Below are positions 22,601 to 31,464 of a DNA stretch of 64,000 bases, piece by piece. The stretch is from NCBI GenBank assembly GCA_933822405.4, contig CAKOGP040000446.1, positions 120,737 through 184,736 on the forward strand, read 5' to 3'. The notes beneath the pieces were generated by a model, which searched no databases, was not told the origin of the DNA, and saw only the letters and a list, made by a program, of their open reading frames with translations. This DNA is from Cylindrotheca closterium (taxonomy: Eukaryota > Bacillariophyta > Bacillariophyceae > Bacillariales > Bacillariaceae). The stretch's first letter is position 1. Each line of letters starts with the position of its first letter. A program made the position numbers and the translations under genes.

Positions 22601-25600
22601 CTCCACCATCTTTGCATCCTTAGCCTTGACCACAACACAAGTTGCTGACTGATGAATGGGTGGACCCTTTTCAATATCATAGCGACCGAGAAAGAACAGT
22701 CGTTCTTCAAACACTTTTTGGATATTTCTGGGTGCCACCGACTTCGCAACACGTCCTGATTGATCTTTGGTATCTGCAAGCTGCCGGACTTTTTTCACAG
22801 TTGCCTCCTTTTTCAGATAGTCGCACAACTTCCTCATTTCTGGGTCGATTTCGTCACCTGCATCACTGTCCGCCAGGAATCGAACCCAACCATTGCGTTC
22901 GGGAATCGAAAGTAACTGCCGTTTTTCTTCAACAATCGATCCAATATAATCTGCCCTGATCGTATCAAGAATTGTTGCCTCTTCGCCAAAATTCTCCACC
23001 AACTCGGATTTCTTTATTGGATTGAAGGCAAAAAGATGCAAGACGTTATCCAAATTAATCAAACGCTTTACATCTTCCTCGAGTTGGGTGTACAATCGGA
23101 TGTGGATAGCTGGGTTCAGACTAGAAATTTCCAAAGATTCAAGACTGTGACATTCTTTGAGGACATCTTTCCCAAGAACAGTCACTTTGGAAGGCACAGA
23201 GAGTTCCTCAAGTTTAGTACAACCGCAAAAAGCCCCGTCTTCGATCGTTTCCAAAGCTAACGCCTTGCTCAAATCCACTTCCTTTAGACTCCCACATTTC
23301 GCGAAGGCATTCACTCCAATAGTCTTGACATTTGACGCACACTTGAAAGTAGAAAAATTCTTAGCACATTCACAAAACGCTTCCTCTCCAATCGTTTCCA
23401 GAGCTGTTGCTTCACTTAAATCAACTTCCTTTAAATCTGTACACCCCGCGAATGCTCGGTTTCCAATCGTCTGCAAAAATTTTGCCTGGCTAAAATCAAC
23501 TTCCTGCAGATACCTACATAACGCAAAAGCTTCCTTTCCAATAGTCTTGACGTTCAATGGGCACTTGAAAGTATCATAAAGCCTGCTACAGTTGTAGAAG
23601 GCTTGCTCTCCAATCGTATCCAAAGATGTTGCGTCGCTGCAATCAACTTCCTTTAGTTTTGTACATTCCTTAAAGGCCCCATTTCCAATGGTCTTGAAAT
23701 TGGGTGGGCATTTAAAAGTACCATGAAGACTAGTACATTTGTAAAAGCCAGAAGCTCTAATCGTTTCTAAAGCTCTAGCCTCTCCGAAATCAGCTCCATT
23801 CAGCTTTTCGCACTCAGAAAAGGCGCTCTCTCCAATAGTCTTGACGAGGGGTGGGCACTTGAAAGTGCAATTGAGACTAGCACATTTGTAAAAGGCTGAA
23901 TCTCCAATCGTTTCTAAAGCTCTAGCCTCTGCGAAATCCACTCCATTCAGCTTTTCACATTCAGAAAAAGCACTCTCTCCAATGATCTTGACTTTCGATG
24001 AACACTTGAAAGTACCCTCAAGACCAGTACATTTCAAAAATGATTGCCTTTCGATCGTTTCCAAAGTAGTGGCTTCGCTCAAGTCGACGTCTTTGAGATT
24101 TTCACATTCAGAAAAAGCACTCTCTCCAATCGTCCTGACGTTTGATGGGCACTTGAGAGTACCCTCAAGACGAGAACATTTAAAAAATGATTTCCTTTCA
24201 ATCGTTTCCAAAGCAGTAGCTTCGCTCAGATCGACGCCCTTGAGATTTTCACATTCCTCAAAGGCACTCTCTCCAATCGTCCTGACTTTTGATGGGCATT
24301 TGAAAATACCCTCAAGACCAGCACACTTGAGAAAGGATTGCCTTCCAATCGTTTCCAATTCGATTGCCTCTGTGAAATCAACTTCCTTTAGGTTTTCACA
24401 TTTCTCAAAGGCCCCAATTCCAATGACCTTGACATGGGGCGGGCACTTGAAAGCACCATGAAGACTAGTACATTTGTAAAAGACTTGCGTTCCAATCGTT
24501 TCCAATTCGATTGCTTCAGTGAAATCGACTTCTTTCAGATTTTCGCAGCTGTTAAAGGCAAACCCTTCAATTGTTTTCACATTGGATGGGCACTTGAAAG
24601 CGAAAAGACTAGGACAATCGGAAAAGGCAGCTTTTCCAATCGTTTCCAACGCGGTTCCTTCAGTGAAATCAATTTCCTTGAGATTTTGACATTCCGCAAA
24701 GGTGTGCTCTCCGATAGTCTTGACTTTGGATGGACACTTGAAAGCAAGAATACTAGGACACTTGTAATAGGCCTGCTCTCCAATCGTTTCCAACGCTGCT
24801 GCCTCAGTGAAATCAATTTCCTTTAGATTTTCACATTTTGCAAAGGCTTGCTTTCCAATCGTCTTGACGTGGGATGGGCACTTGAAAGCAACAAGGCTCG
24901 GACATTCCCCAAAGCATCTCTCCCCAACCGCTTCCAAAGCCGCAGCCTCTTCGAAATCAACTCCATTCAGTTTGACACATCCAACAAAGGCACTGTGTCC
25001 AATTGTTTTGACGTTCGATGGGCACTTGAAAATGAGGAGGCTAGCACATTTGTAGAAGGCTTGCTGTTCAATCGTTTCCAATGCTGTCGCATCTATGAAA
25101 TCAACTTCCTTCAGACTTTCACATGAGTGAAAGGCTGCCTCTCCAATAGTATTGACGTTCGATGGGCACTTGAAAGCAGCAAGGCTGATGCACTTCGAAA
25201 ATACTCTGACTCCGATCGTTTCCAAGGCCGTTGCCTGACTGAAATCAACATCCTTTAGATTTTCACATCCAGAAAAAGCCATATTTCCAATCGTCTTGAC
25301 ATTGGATGGGCACTTGAAAGCGCCATCAAGATTAGTGCATTTATAAAAGGCTCGGTCTCCAATTGATTCCAAAGCAGTCGCCTCACTGTAATCAAGTTGC
25401 TTTAGATTGTCACAACCAAAAAAGGCCTTCTTTCCAATCGTCGTCACGCTCGATGGGCACTTGAAAGCAGCAAGATTAGAGCAATAGTAGAAGGCTCTCT
25501 CTCCAATAGTATCCAAGGTAATTGCCTCGCTGAAATCAACTTCCTTTAGATTGTCACATCCGGAAAAGGCCAACTTGGCGATCGTCTTGACATTCGATGA

Positions 25601-26080
25601 GCACTTGAAAGCAGCGAGACTAGTGCATTTACAGAAGGCCTTCTCTCCAACCGTTACCAACGCCGTTGCCTCGCTGAAATCGATCTCTTTTAGCTTTTTA
25701 CATTGCTGGAAGGCTTCTTCTCCAATCGTTGATACGGTCCCGCGAACCACCAATTTCGTCATGGTATTTTTCATGTTTTGTGTTATCTCTTGGTTTTCGC
25801 TATCGTAGACAAATTCGACGATCGTTTCATCATCCTTATTGTTTGACGCGTCTTCTTCTTTTTCACTTTCTTCGTCAACTGTGTCGTAGTAGACTTTAGA
25901 TTTGATATGCAAGTCATAGGTGTTGCGGTCTCTGCGGTTGAACCCAGAAGTACAGCTACTTGACATCTCTGCTGGAGCGTTCCTTCTCCATAAGAAGGGT
26001 GTGGTATGGGACAAGCCATAGCTGTAATCACTCATCTGTTGAGGCGAGTTATTAAGGGTATCAACTTTGTTTGATGCCAT
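19679..26080 (-). CDS. Giant BspA-LRR / EF-hand / protein kinase / PH-like protein
   Basis: 2,133 residues in one exon, with no signal peptide, so probably cytosolic. Order: an acidic N-terminus; about 19-20 double units of BspA-type (LRR_5) repeats at about 100-1000, each 46-47 residues with the pattern VKTIG..AF..C..L..VDFSEA..LETIG; and a linker. A kinase-like domain follows at about 1130-1570. Its N-lobe has an insertion holding an EF-hand loop (DVDKTGLISKKEF, about 1195-1210) just before the beta-3 Lys (NVVLKFM, about 1230). The catalytic loop reads HGDIK in place of HRD (about 1345), the DFG position reads DLD, and the APE position reads PPE. Next come a helical region, an uncharacterised segment (RLCFICPISLQPVLG...), a coiled coil of about 10-residue repeats (SSKLTKLE), and a PH-like domain (about 2010-2095). 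Calcium-responsive signalling or scaffolding is inferred. Confidence 0.85.
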   Translation of the reverse strand: MASNKVDTLNNSPQQMSDYSYGLSHTTPFLWRRNAPAEMSSSCTSGFNRRDRNTYDLHIKSKVYYDTVDEESEKEEDASNNKDDETIVEFVYDSENQEITQNMKNTMTKLVVRGTVSTIGEEAFQQCKKLKEIDFSEATALVTVGEKAFCKCTSLAAFKCSSNVKTIAKLAFSGCDNLKEVDFSEAITLDTIGERAFYYCSNLAAFKCPSSVTTIGKKAFFGCDNLKQLDYSEATALESIGDRAFYKCTNLDGAFKCPSNVKTIGNMAFSGCENLKDVDFSQATALETIGVRVFSKCISLAAFKCPSNVNTIGEAAFHSCESLKEVDFIDATALETIEQQAFYKCASLLIFKCPSNVKTIGHSAFVGCVKLNGVDFEEAAALEAVGERCFGECPSLVAFKCPSHVKTIGKQAFAKCENLKEIDFTEAAALETIGEQAYYKCPSILAFKCPSKVKTIGEHTFAECQNLKEIDFTEGTALETIGKAAFSDCPSLFAFKCPSNVKTIEGFAFNSCENLKEVDFTEAIELETIGTQVFYKCTSLHGAFKCPPHVKVIGIGAFEKCENLKEVDFTEAIELETIGRQSFLKCAGLEGIFKCPSKVRTIGESAFEECENLKGVDLSEATALETIERKSFFKCSRLEGTLKCPSNVRTIGESAFSECENLKDVDLSEATTLETIERQSFLKCTGLEGTFKCSSKVKIIGESAFSECEKLNGVDFAEARALETIGDSAFYKCASLNCTFKCPPLVKTIGESAFSECEKLNGADFGEARALETIRASGFYKCTSLHGTFKCPPNFKTIGNGAFKECTKLKEVDCSDATSLDTIGEQAFYNCSRLYDTFKCPLNVKTIGKEAFALCRYLQEVDFSQAKFLQTIGNRAFAGCTDLKEVDLSEATALETIGEEAFCECAKNFSTFKCASNVKTIGVNAFAKCGSLKEVDLSKALALETIEDGAFCGCTKLEELSVPSKVTVLGKDVLKECHSLESLEISSLNPAIHIRLYTQLEEDVKRLINLDNVLHLFAFNPIKKSELVENFGEEATILDTIRADYIGSIVEEKRQLLSIPERNGWVRFLADSDAGDEIDPEMRKLCDYLKKEATVKKVRQLADTKDQSGRVAKSVAPRNIQKVFEERLFFLGRYDIEKGPPIHQSATCVVVKAKDAKMVEYFQEKYKAYEGKELNEETFTDILSKMELIPHDDKNINHLFKRADVDKTGLISKKEFVDFCMAEIGGNVVLKFMRNKDQFRREVDCRKTNGLDSKYVIGSIGSHDEKSDSGLAQSLKDSILQEDGVDKSFLEKDDISTEGYSSVLVMPYGDRNLDTIFRSERPGPVAVRNLMGEIGEALLHLHEKGIVHGDIKMLNAVRSNHRLLLIDLDASRKVGEYIGSKFSSGVLPPEMIYELKTRKELNVYVNYVQQGATSDDEKNKTKVLTTTGHNNERHFVVRSFSEEMQEVKTWDQFDEKEQIEERLVPTKKDELPYKLVSADESFDVWSFGVLLYELVTKESLFKVNNENDITDGDVMRELHDWTDQDMKRKLKRKVLDSYARDLLEKILLRKPTDRLKMQDVLEHPYFKPDDVRSETEALARLEESVMENRAIVLKNQEIMKVNFAQIHKSFEQIHESLKLVLSYQQAANNILQAIFKGEKSQPKYFVILPAAEEANDDKGFSRRFLSTMKNVSSVVKTKARLCFICPISLQPVLGTDGEVISYDVEMPREWIKKYGPAILIGLKIVQVGLAVGRGFGLPLPSLSGAEEELRETSNLFAEMQSLVVNGMGGDDEEDGLAEMLLEQFTDRIDSAASAEGPAMTENHLDRIQKSYEGIGSFINDERFECCGLTMAVSKDGTEYEYVHPEMKPLFETFGSECLEMPMEKREKENAILHANARNGKEDTDNATSLTGHVGTNPETEVSATPSTNYPKKDMTVQHEEEERKELLVTSADSAIIARSLEDKLDDVSSKLAKFEDFSSKISKLEDMGSKLTKLEELENVSSKLTKLEGKIDFTIIKQGTLQGSTHVIVYRGWLRIQSHRPPFLWNHRYVVVYNDGSITHYPNAGSSFSSVKWIDSKDGSIDLCSKSKVIAKAKLSSRDSSSIEDWLQLGNMWYFDEQQSDTNNSNHRKAVGAGRIDAAGIVTTIGTASDFPV
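23090..25770. repeat. Coding tandem repeat, about 138-bp unit
   Basis: Around 19-20 degenerate copies of a roughly 138-bp unit, each encoding two BspA-type leucine-rich repeats of the adjacent giant kinase gene. Recurrent segments such as TTGATGGGCACTTGAAAG and CCAATCGTTTCCAA mark the units. Near-identical neighbouring units suggest ongoing expansion or homogenisation. Confidence 0.8.
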
Positions 26081-26425
26081 TTCTTCCCTATTGTCCTTAC
26101 TTTGCGAGGTGGATGTTAAAAAATATGCTATTACACTATCATAAAATCACTCAACACAGCATTCAACATGTCTGGAGACTATTGAAAAAACATACTCTCG
26201 GATTTTTGTACACGTACACGCGCGTGTCCTATACACCGGCACATTTTTACTTAATTAATGGCGTCGGAGAACAGAAAGTCGGCAAATCGGAAGATACAGT
26301 ACACGTACACGTGTACGTATCCAGGACAGGCGTGTACGTGTGTGCCCCGGTTTTGATCCATGCATTCGAATACTGTACGGTACTGTAGAATAGTGTACCG
26401 CGATGATACTGAAAACACAAAAATT
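26081..26425. promoter_or_regulatory. Divergent promoter region rich in ACGT palindromes
   Basis: 345 bp between the giant kinase (minus) and the flavoprotein (plus). The part at 26205-26345 is dense in TACACGTACACG-like elements and alternating purine-pyrimidine sequence, centred on the 16-bp palindrome listed separately. Confidence 0.45.
26303..26318. promoter_or_regulatory. 16-bp perfect palindrome with G-box CACGTG core
   Basis: ACGTACACGTGTACGT is a perfect palindrome whose centre is CACGTG, the core recognised by bHLH and bZIP factors. It lies about 110 bp upstream of the flavoprotein ATG and about 225 bp upstream of the divergent kinase ATG, so it could serve both. Confidence 0.45.
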
Positions 26426-28567
26426 ATGCATATTACCAGTATTCATCATGCCTGTTGCGTATTATTCCATATTGTAGCAGTCACTCTGTGTTTTGTTGGA
26501 AGCGCTAGCAATGCCCTTTCTACATTAGACAACAAAAACAACCAAAAAAAGGCAACCAATGAGCATCCAGAATGTTTGGAATATTATGATTTGATTGTTT
26601 GTGGTGCCGGGGCTTCTGGAATGTTTGCAGCTGGTACGGCTGCGGCTACTTTTGGAACCAAGACTCTTTTGATAGACAAGTATGATATTGAAGAAGGCAA
26701 TACTAGTAGTGCACTAAAGCAGCAGCAGCAGCAGCATGTGGGAGGGGATTGCACCAATGCAGCTTGTGTTCCATCCAAGGCAATTCGATCGGCAGCTCAA
26801 GTCTTGTCAACATCAGGTGAGAACGACAACAGCAATTCCATTGCCCAACTTGCTCGACAGCATGCTATTGAAACCGTATCCAAGGTTCGACAACGAGAAT
26901 CGCCAGATCGATTGGCCCAAACTCCCAATTTGGATCTCATTTTTACCACGAAAGCATCCTTTATCCAAGATGATGATAATGATGGTTGTTCCAAAACGAT
27001 GCAACTTGATACCCCATTTCGACTATCGGACAATGCAACTGACTGGGAAGTATGTGACAACTCGGACAGTCTACGAGTCAAAGGAAAGAAATTCATAATA
27101 TGTACAGGAGCTAGTCCGACCATCCCCAAAGCCATTGAAGACTCTGCCAAACAATTAAATGTTCCCATTTTGACGTATCGATCCTTCTTTCGCCCGGATG
27201 GCAAGGAGGGTTTGCTCTCCGATCAAGTCTTGTGGAACACTACTATTCACACTAGGAGGAAACAACAGGTGGTCATTCTTGGTGGTGGCCCAAGTGCTTG
27301 TGAAATGGCGCACACCCTCGGCACACTGAACCAAAACAAAGGCACGCAACTCGAAATCACAATGATTGCTGCAACGATTCTGCCCCAAGAAGATGTGGCC
27401 GCTAGATCCTTTTGCCGTACCTTGTTGAAAAATTTGGACATTCGGTTAGTCCTTGGCCAAAAGGCTACTCGCTTGACTGCCACTGCGACTGCTGATGCTG
27501 CGTCTGATGAGATGCCCAAAGCTGTGGTACTGTTGGAGGATGAGTCGCAAGTTCCCGTGGATCTAATCATTTGCGCTACAGGCCGTGCACCAGGAGCCAA
27601 TTTGGAGGAATTGCAATTGGAGCGAGCGGGTGTCAAGTGGAAGTATCAAAATGGAATCCTAGTCAACTCCCGATTGCAATCCATCTCGGCCAAACATGTC
27701 TTTGCCGCCGGAGATTGTGCCAGTGCGGTACCCAAAAAGGATCGACGGGCTGCCCATGCTGGATGGACTGGATACCATAGTGTCCAAAGTGCACTCTTTC
27801 CTCGAATTTTCACGCCAAGAGATTGCATTCATCCCGTGGTGCCCCGAGTTGTTGCGTTGGATCCTGAAATTGCCTCGGTTGGTTTGACGCACGCCGAGTG
27901 TGTGGCCCAATATGGCGCCCATGGATTTTTGCATCTAAAAGCAATGGAAGAAGGGACCGATCGAGCCGACATGGATTCCATTGGGCGTCCCACCATTGGA
28001 TTTGTCGAGTTGCGAGCCTCCAAAGCTACTGGAAGGATCTTGGGCGCCACCATTTGTCTGCCCAGTGCACCCGAAATTGCCAATGAATTGGGATTGGCCA
28101 TTCGACACAAAATGACCTGCCGGGATATGGCCAAATCAATACATTACTATCCGTCGTATGGTTACTTGATGCATCGAGTGGCGCTGGCGTTGGCGTTCAG
28201 TAATGTTTGGGGTATGCTGGCTGCTTTTGGACCATTGGGCCGAGTGACGGGAGGAATTGGACGGATCATCCAAGCGAGTATTGACAAGGTTGACTTTCGC
28301 AAGCGTACCAAGAAAGCAATACGAGATTGGCAAGCGAAAGGAGCGAGTCAAGAGTTCTACTTTCCTGAGGAGGACAAAGACGCTAGCAATGCTTCTATTT
28401 TGTCGACCATCAATGGCATTTCCTTTCTTGAAGTGGCAGAGAAGGACGACTTATGTCAAGCAGCAAGAGAGTTAGTGAAAGAACAAGCCCTAACCTTAGA
28501 TGTTTCTAATTCCACGACATCCATGGCAGCTTCTTTTGTCGAATGGATGAATTCTAAACCCAATTGA
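26426..28567 (+). CDS. Mercuric-reductase-like FAD/NAD(P) disulfide oxidoreductase
   Basis: 713 residues from ATG 26426, chosen over an upstream in-frame ATG (26360) because it starts directly with a signal peptide (VLFHIVAVTLCFVGSASNA). It follows the pyridine-nucleotide disulfide oxidoreductase plan. The FAD fold is LIVCGAGASGMFAAG, then comes the redox-active pair in GGDCTNAACVPSK (Cys about 109 and 114, the family's C-x4-C spacing), NAD(P)H fold VVILGGGPSACEMA, and the second FAD motif KHVFAAGDCA. The C-terminal dimerisation domain is present, but the usual catalytic HPTxxE-type pair is replaced by HYYPSYGYL, so a classical disulfide-reductase cycle is uncertain. A polyglutamine run lies just before the CxxxxC motif, and the C-terminus is extended by about 100 residues. 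The substrate is unknown; the mercuric-reductase label is only homology. Confidence 0.8.
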   Translation: MHITSIHHACCVLFHIVAVTLCFVGSASNALSTLDNKNNQKKATNEHPECLEYYDLIVCGAGASGMFAAGTAAATFGTKTLLIDKYDIEEGNTSSALKQQQQQHVGGDCTNAACVPSKAIRSAAQVLSTSGENDNSNSIAQLARQHAIETVSKVRQRESPDRLAQTPNLDLIFTTKASFIQDDDNDGCSKTMQLDTPFRLSDNATDWEVCDNSDSLRVKGKKFIICTGASPTIPKAIEDSAKQLNVPILTYRSFFRPDGKEGLLSDQVLWNTTIHTRRKQQVVILGGGPSACEMAHTLGTLNQNKGTQLEITMIAATILPQEDVAARSFCRTLLKNLDIRLVLGQKATRLTATATADAASDEMPKAVVLLEDESQVPVDLIICATGRAPGANLEELQLERAGVKWKYQNGILVNSRLQSISAKHVFAAGDCASAVPKKDRRAAHAGWTGYHSVQSALFPRIFTPRDCIHPVVPRVVALDPEIASVGLTHAECVAQYGAHGFLHLKAMEEGTDRADMDSIGRPTIGFVELRASKATGRILGATICLPSAPEIANELGLAIRHKMTCRDMAKSIHYYPSYGYLMHRVALALAFSNVWGMLAAFGPLGRVTGGIGRIIQASIDKVDFRKRTKKAIRDWQAKGASQEFYFPEEDKDASNASILSTINGISFLEVAEKDDLCQAARELVKEQALTLDVSNSTTSMAASFVEWMNSKPN

Positions 28568-29152
28568 TTTGAACCCACAATGCTGATTCCAGACAATGAA
28601 GCGTCCTTTGGGTTGATTCACACTAAAATTTTCTCAAGTCGTGAAGTGTCTGAGGTTACGACTTCCATCGATCTTCGATCGCAAGTCTTACGTTATGGTA
28701 GATGCCACGCTTCTGGAATGCTGCCGCGATTGTCAGTGCATATCCCTAGAGGGTTCCTTGCCGCAGCTGCGTTAGGTTCAACGGAAGGATGTGCTGGGCC
28801 ACCTTTTTTCTGGCATTCAATCCTGATTTCTTCGTCCGTTGGATTTCAATTGAAAGTTCCAAGCAGCTGTTAGCCATTGGTATCGTACCTGATTACTTCG
28901 TACGCAAAAAAGTGGAACATTCGCAGTTGCTGTTGCGACATCTACAATAAAAGGTACGCATCACGCGACTGAAATTTCAAATTGCGAGAGCGAGCGAGTC
29001 AGTCAGTCAACTTCTCCTGGTGTTTCTACCCAGTCGCGCGTGATACAGTACATTCACACGCGGATTGAGAAAAGGGAGCTGATGGCCGACGGTGAGCTGA
29101 ATTACAGAAAGCAATCACAATTTACTCCCGAGGCCCAAAATTCATTCGAAAG
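28568..29152. other. Intergenic, no gene seen
   Basis: About 585 bp. It includes a GAGCGAGCGAGTCAGTCAG short-repeat stretch (about 28985-29007) and a GCGTG/CACGC inverted pair near 29037-29060, probably promoter sequence of the following small gene. Confidence 0.45.
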
Positions 29153-29545
29153 ATGTACCTTAAGTTGAATCGTCGTCAAATCAAGCTACTAGGTTACAAG
29201 TCATATGCCAACTATCCCCTGAGGCGTCTTATGATCGCTGTAATGTAAGTTTGTCACACTATCGACTTGTGATTAGCATGCGTTATCGTACTAACACTTT
29301 GTTTCTCTACCTTCAATCATACTAGCTTCGACTTGTTGCGTCGGCGGAGACCAGATGCTCCCGCAAGAGTGGCTCGAATCTTCCCCCTTGTGGCACAGAA
29401 AATGGAACATTGGATGTTTGCGCAATCTTCTTCTCGTCAAGAGTACTCCGACCTCTCCACCTTGACTTCTCGCATGGCACAATACGCCCGAATGACGTTG
29501 GAACGTGCTGGACGTCTTCATCCCCGTCTAGCCAAAGCCGCTTGA
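29153..29545 (+). CDS. Small KIX-like domain protein
   Basis: Two exons (29153-29244 and 29326-29545, 81-nt GTAAGT...TAG intron) give 103 residues. The product is almost entirely one helical module. An N-terminal helix LRRLMIAVIFDLL is followed by a short turn, helix IFPLVAQKMEHWMFAQSSS, then RQEYSDLSTLTSRMAQYARM. The pattern E..M/F.....S..EY..L....  resembles helices 2-3 of the KIX domain, a docking module of CBP/p300 and Mediator MED15 for activators. A stand-alone KIX of this size is unusual. The 5' end is uncertain: an ATG at 29082 opens a second frame that could splice in. A transcription-related role is inferred only from the domain. Confidence 0.6.
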
Positions 29546-29817
29546 AAATTGAGCCAAAACCGGCAACGGTGGTCATTGTCCCATTTCCCACCCATAGGCT
29601 ACATGTAGCTACAATTATCAGAAACGAATATATAGTATTTACTTTTATCTACTACTGCTGCATCTCTCTGATATCGTCTATCTATCTCTCTGTCTTGAAC
29701 TGCAGTCGACTCGTACGACTTGGAAAAGCATTTTCACCTCAATTATATTTTTCTGAAAAATTGATGTCGTGAAGCAGGAGAATGATGAAACAAACATACT
29801 GATAAAGAGACAATAAA

Positions 29818-29914
29818 ATGCAGCAAAACCCTGGGAAATTTATATCATTCGCAATCCTTCTACTATGGCTGATACTATGGACACCAGCTTGTCAAAGTTC
29901 TACTGTAAAACTGC

Positions 29915-29945
<31 letters not shown>

Positions 29946-31464
29946 GTATGCCAAAGCACGTCAAGTAAGGGCACTCTTCGGTCATGACGCAGCCCAACCC
30001 TTGTACGAAGAGCTCTTGGCAACTAATCCTGCCGACACCACGGCAGCGACTCGAGTCGCGTCAAACCCAAATGCACGAATGGTGCATTCTCTGCTTGGAA
30101 CAGCCGGTACTAAGCAAGAAAGACTCGCCTTTACAAACAAACTTGGTCAGTTGCAATTTCGTCCAGTCCCCATTTCCCAGGAAATCTTTGGTGGAGGTGA
30201 GTCTTGTTCTCGAGCCGCGAAAAGTGCCAGTCGCTCTTCCGCACCACTCTATCTCAAGCCACTCCGCGCCGGAGCTGTACCCCCTCCCTTGCCGGAAAGT
30301 CCACTCGTGGCTTGCATTCAGCTGCTATTGTTGGCGGTATGCTTGCCGACGCGGCATTGTGTGAACCTACTTGGTGGCGAGACGGTGGCACTGATGGAGA
30401 CATTAGGAATCGTATATCGAGAAAAATTTAGCGACAATACACATGATGACTGGTTGGTTCCGTATTGTCATGTCATGCCTGTGCGAGTGGAAGAAGGCAC
30501 CGTGTACATTGCTACGGATTTGCATCCAGACGTCCTTTCCACGACTACAGTTCCGAATGGAGATGGAACCGTCATGTACATTGGTCCTGACTCTTTAGCA
30601 CTATTGGATCATTGCAATCTACAAAATGGTTGGATATCGTCACCGGAAAATATGAGAATTGTGGATATTGGATGTGGAAGTGGGATTCAAGCACTGCGTC
30701 TATCAGCGTCAAGCCAAAGGAATACAGAGAATCAAGTAACGTCAGTGGACGTGAATCCAAGGGCATTGGCAATCACCAGACTAAACTTTGAGTGGAATGG
30801 CTTGGAGACTCCTAGCCTTGTACTTGGCGATATTACTCAATCAGCTGGCGGCAGCATCGTCATTGATGATAATGAAGACAAGAGTACTACATGGCAAAGC
30901 GTATTCAACGGTGTCACCCACATCCTGTCAAATCCACCATTTTTGCCTGTGCCTGTACAAGATGACCAGATTTCCAAGCGGTATGGATTGTTCTCCAGTG
31001 GTGGAGCTAGCGGAGAAGAAGTATTGCGGCGAATTGCCGAACTGGCAGCGGAATCTTGTTCCAATAACTCGGAAGTCAAGTTGGCCATTGTTTCGGAATT
31101 CATGAATCCAGATGAACGGTTTTCGAGCAAATTACAAGAATGGTGGAAGAACGGAGGGAATCCAAAGGCTGAAGCGTTCTTCTTTTGCAACCAAGAGCCA
31201 CTGACCGCTGAGGAGTACTCGCAACGAAGAGCTGATTCTGACGAAGAAACCGACAAATGGATTCGTCATTTGAAAGGTGAAGACATAACTACTGTTTCAC
31301 CAGGACTTTTGTACATGCAATCCTTGTTTTCCAACAAATCAACAGAAGCCGATCTACGAGTGCATCATCATTGCGTACCAAAAACGGATCAAGGATCCAT
31401 CTGGACTCCAACAAATGAGAAGGCACGCCAGTCCACCCAAGAGGTCATGGACTCATTTATATAG
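29818..31464 (+). CDS. HemK/PrmC-like class I methyltransferase, secretory signal
   Basis: 548 residues, one exon. An N-terminal signal peptide (ISFAILLLWLILWTPACQS) is followed by an 11-residue glutamine run and a variable N-terminal half. The SAM-dependent methyltransferase domain has motif I IVDIGCGSGIQAL (about 280-292), the acidic ribose-binding end of beta 2 in VTSVDVNPRAL, and the NPPF catalytic motif (about 374) typical of enzymes that methylate amide or amino nitrogens (HemK/PrmC, MTS group). The N-terminal part therefore plays the substrate-recognition role. The signal suggests import into the endomembrane system or the plastid, but no Phe motif is evident. The precise substrate is not recognised. 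Confidence 0.8.
29914..29946. repeat. (CAA)n microsatellite in coding sequence
   Basis: Eleven CAA/CAG codons in a row encode the polyglutamine run just behind the signal peptide of the methyltransferase. Its length is likely polymorphic. Confidence 0.85.

Noticed and set aside
23157..24826. Several plus-strand frames opposite the LRR gene
   Set aside because: They are antisense reflections of the LRR repeats, with repeated nonsense peptides and no independent motif.
23090..25770. Regular short repeats resembling a CRISPR-like array
   Set aside because: The period is about 138 bp and the whole stretch is one open frame encoding BspA-type leucine-rich repeats; there are no unique spacers.
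28580..28873. 97-codon plus-strand frame after the flavoprotein
   Set aside because: No conserved motif; unlikely to be a gene without transcript evidence.
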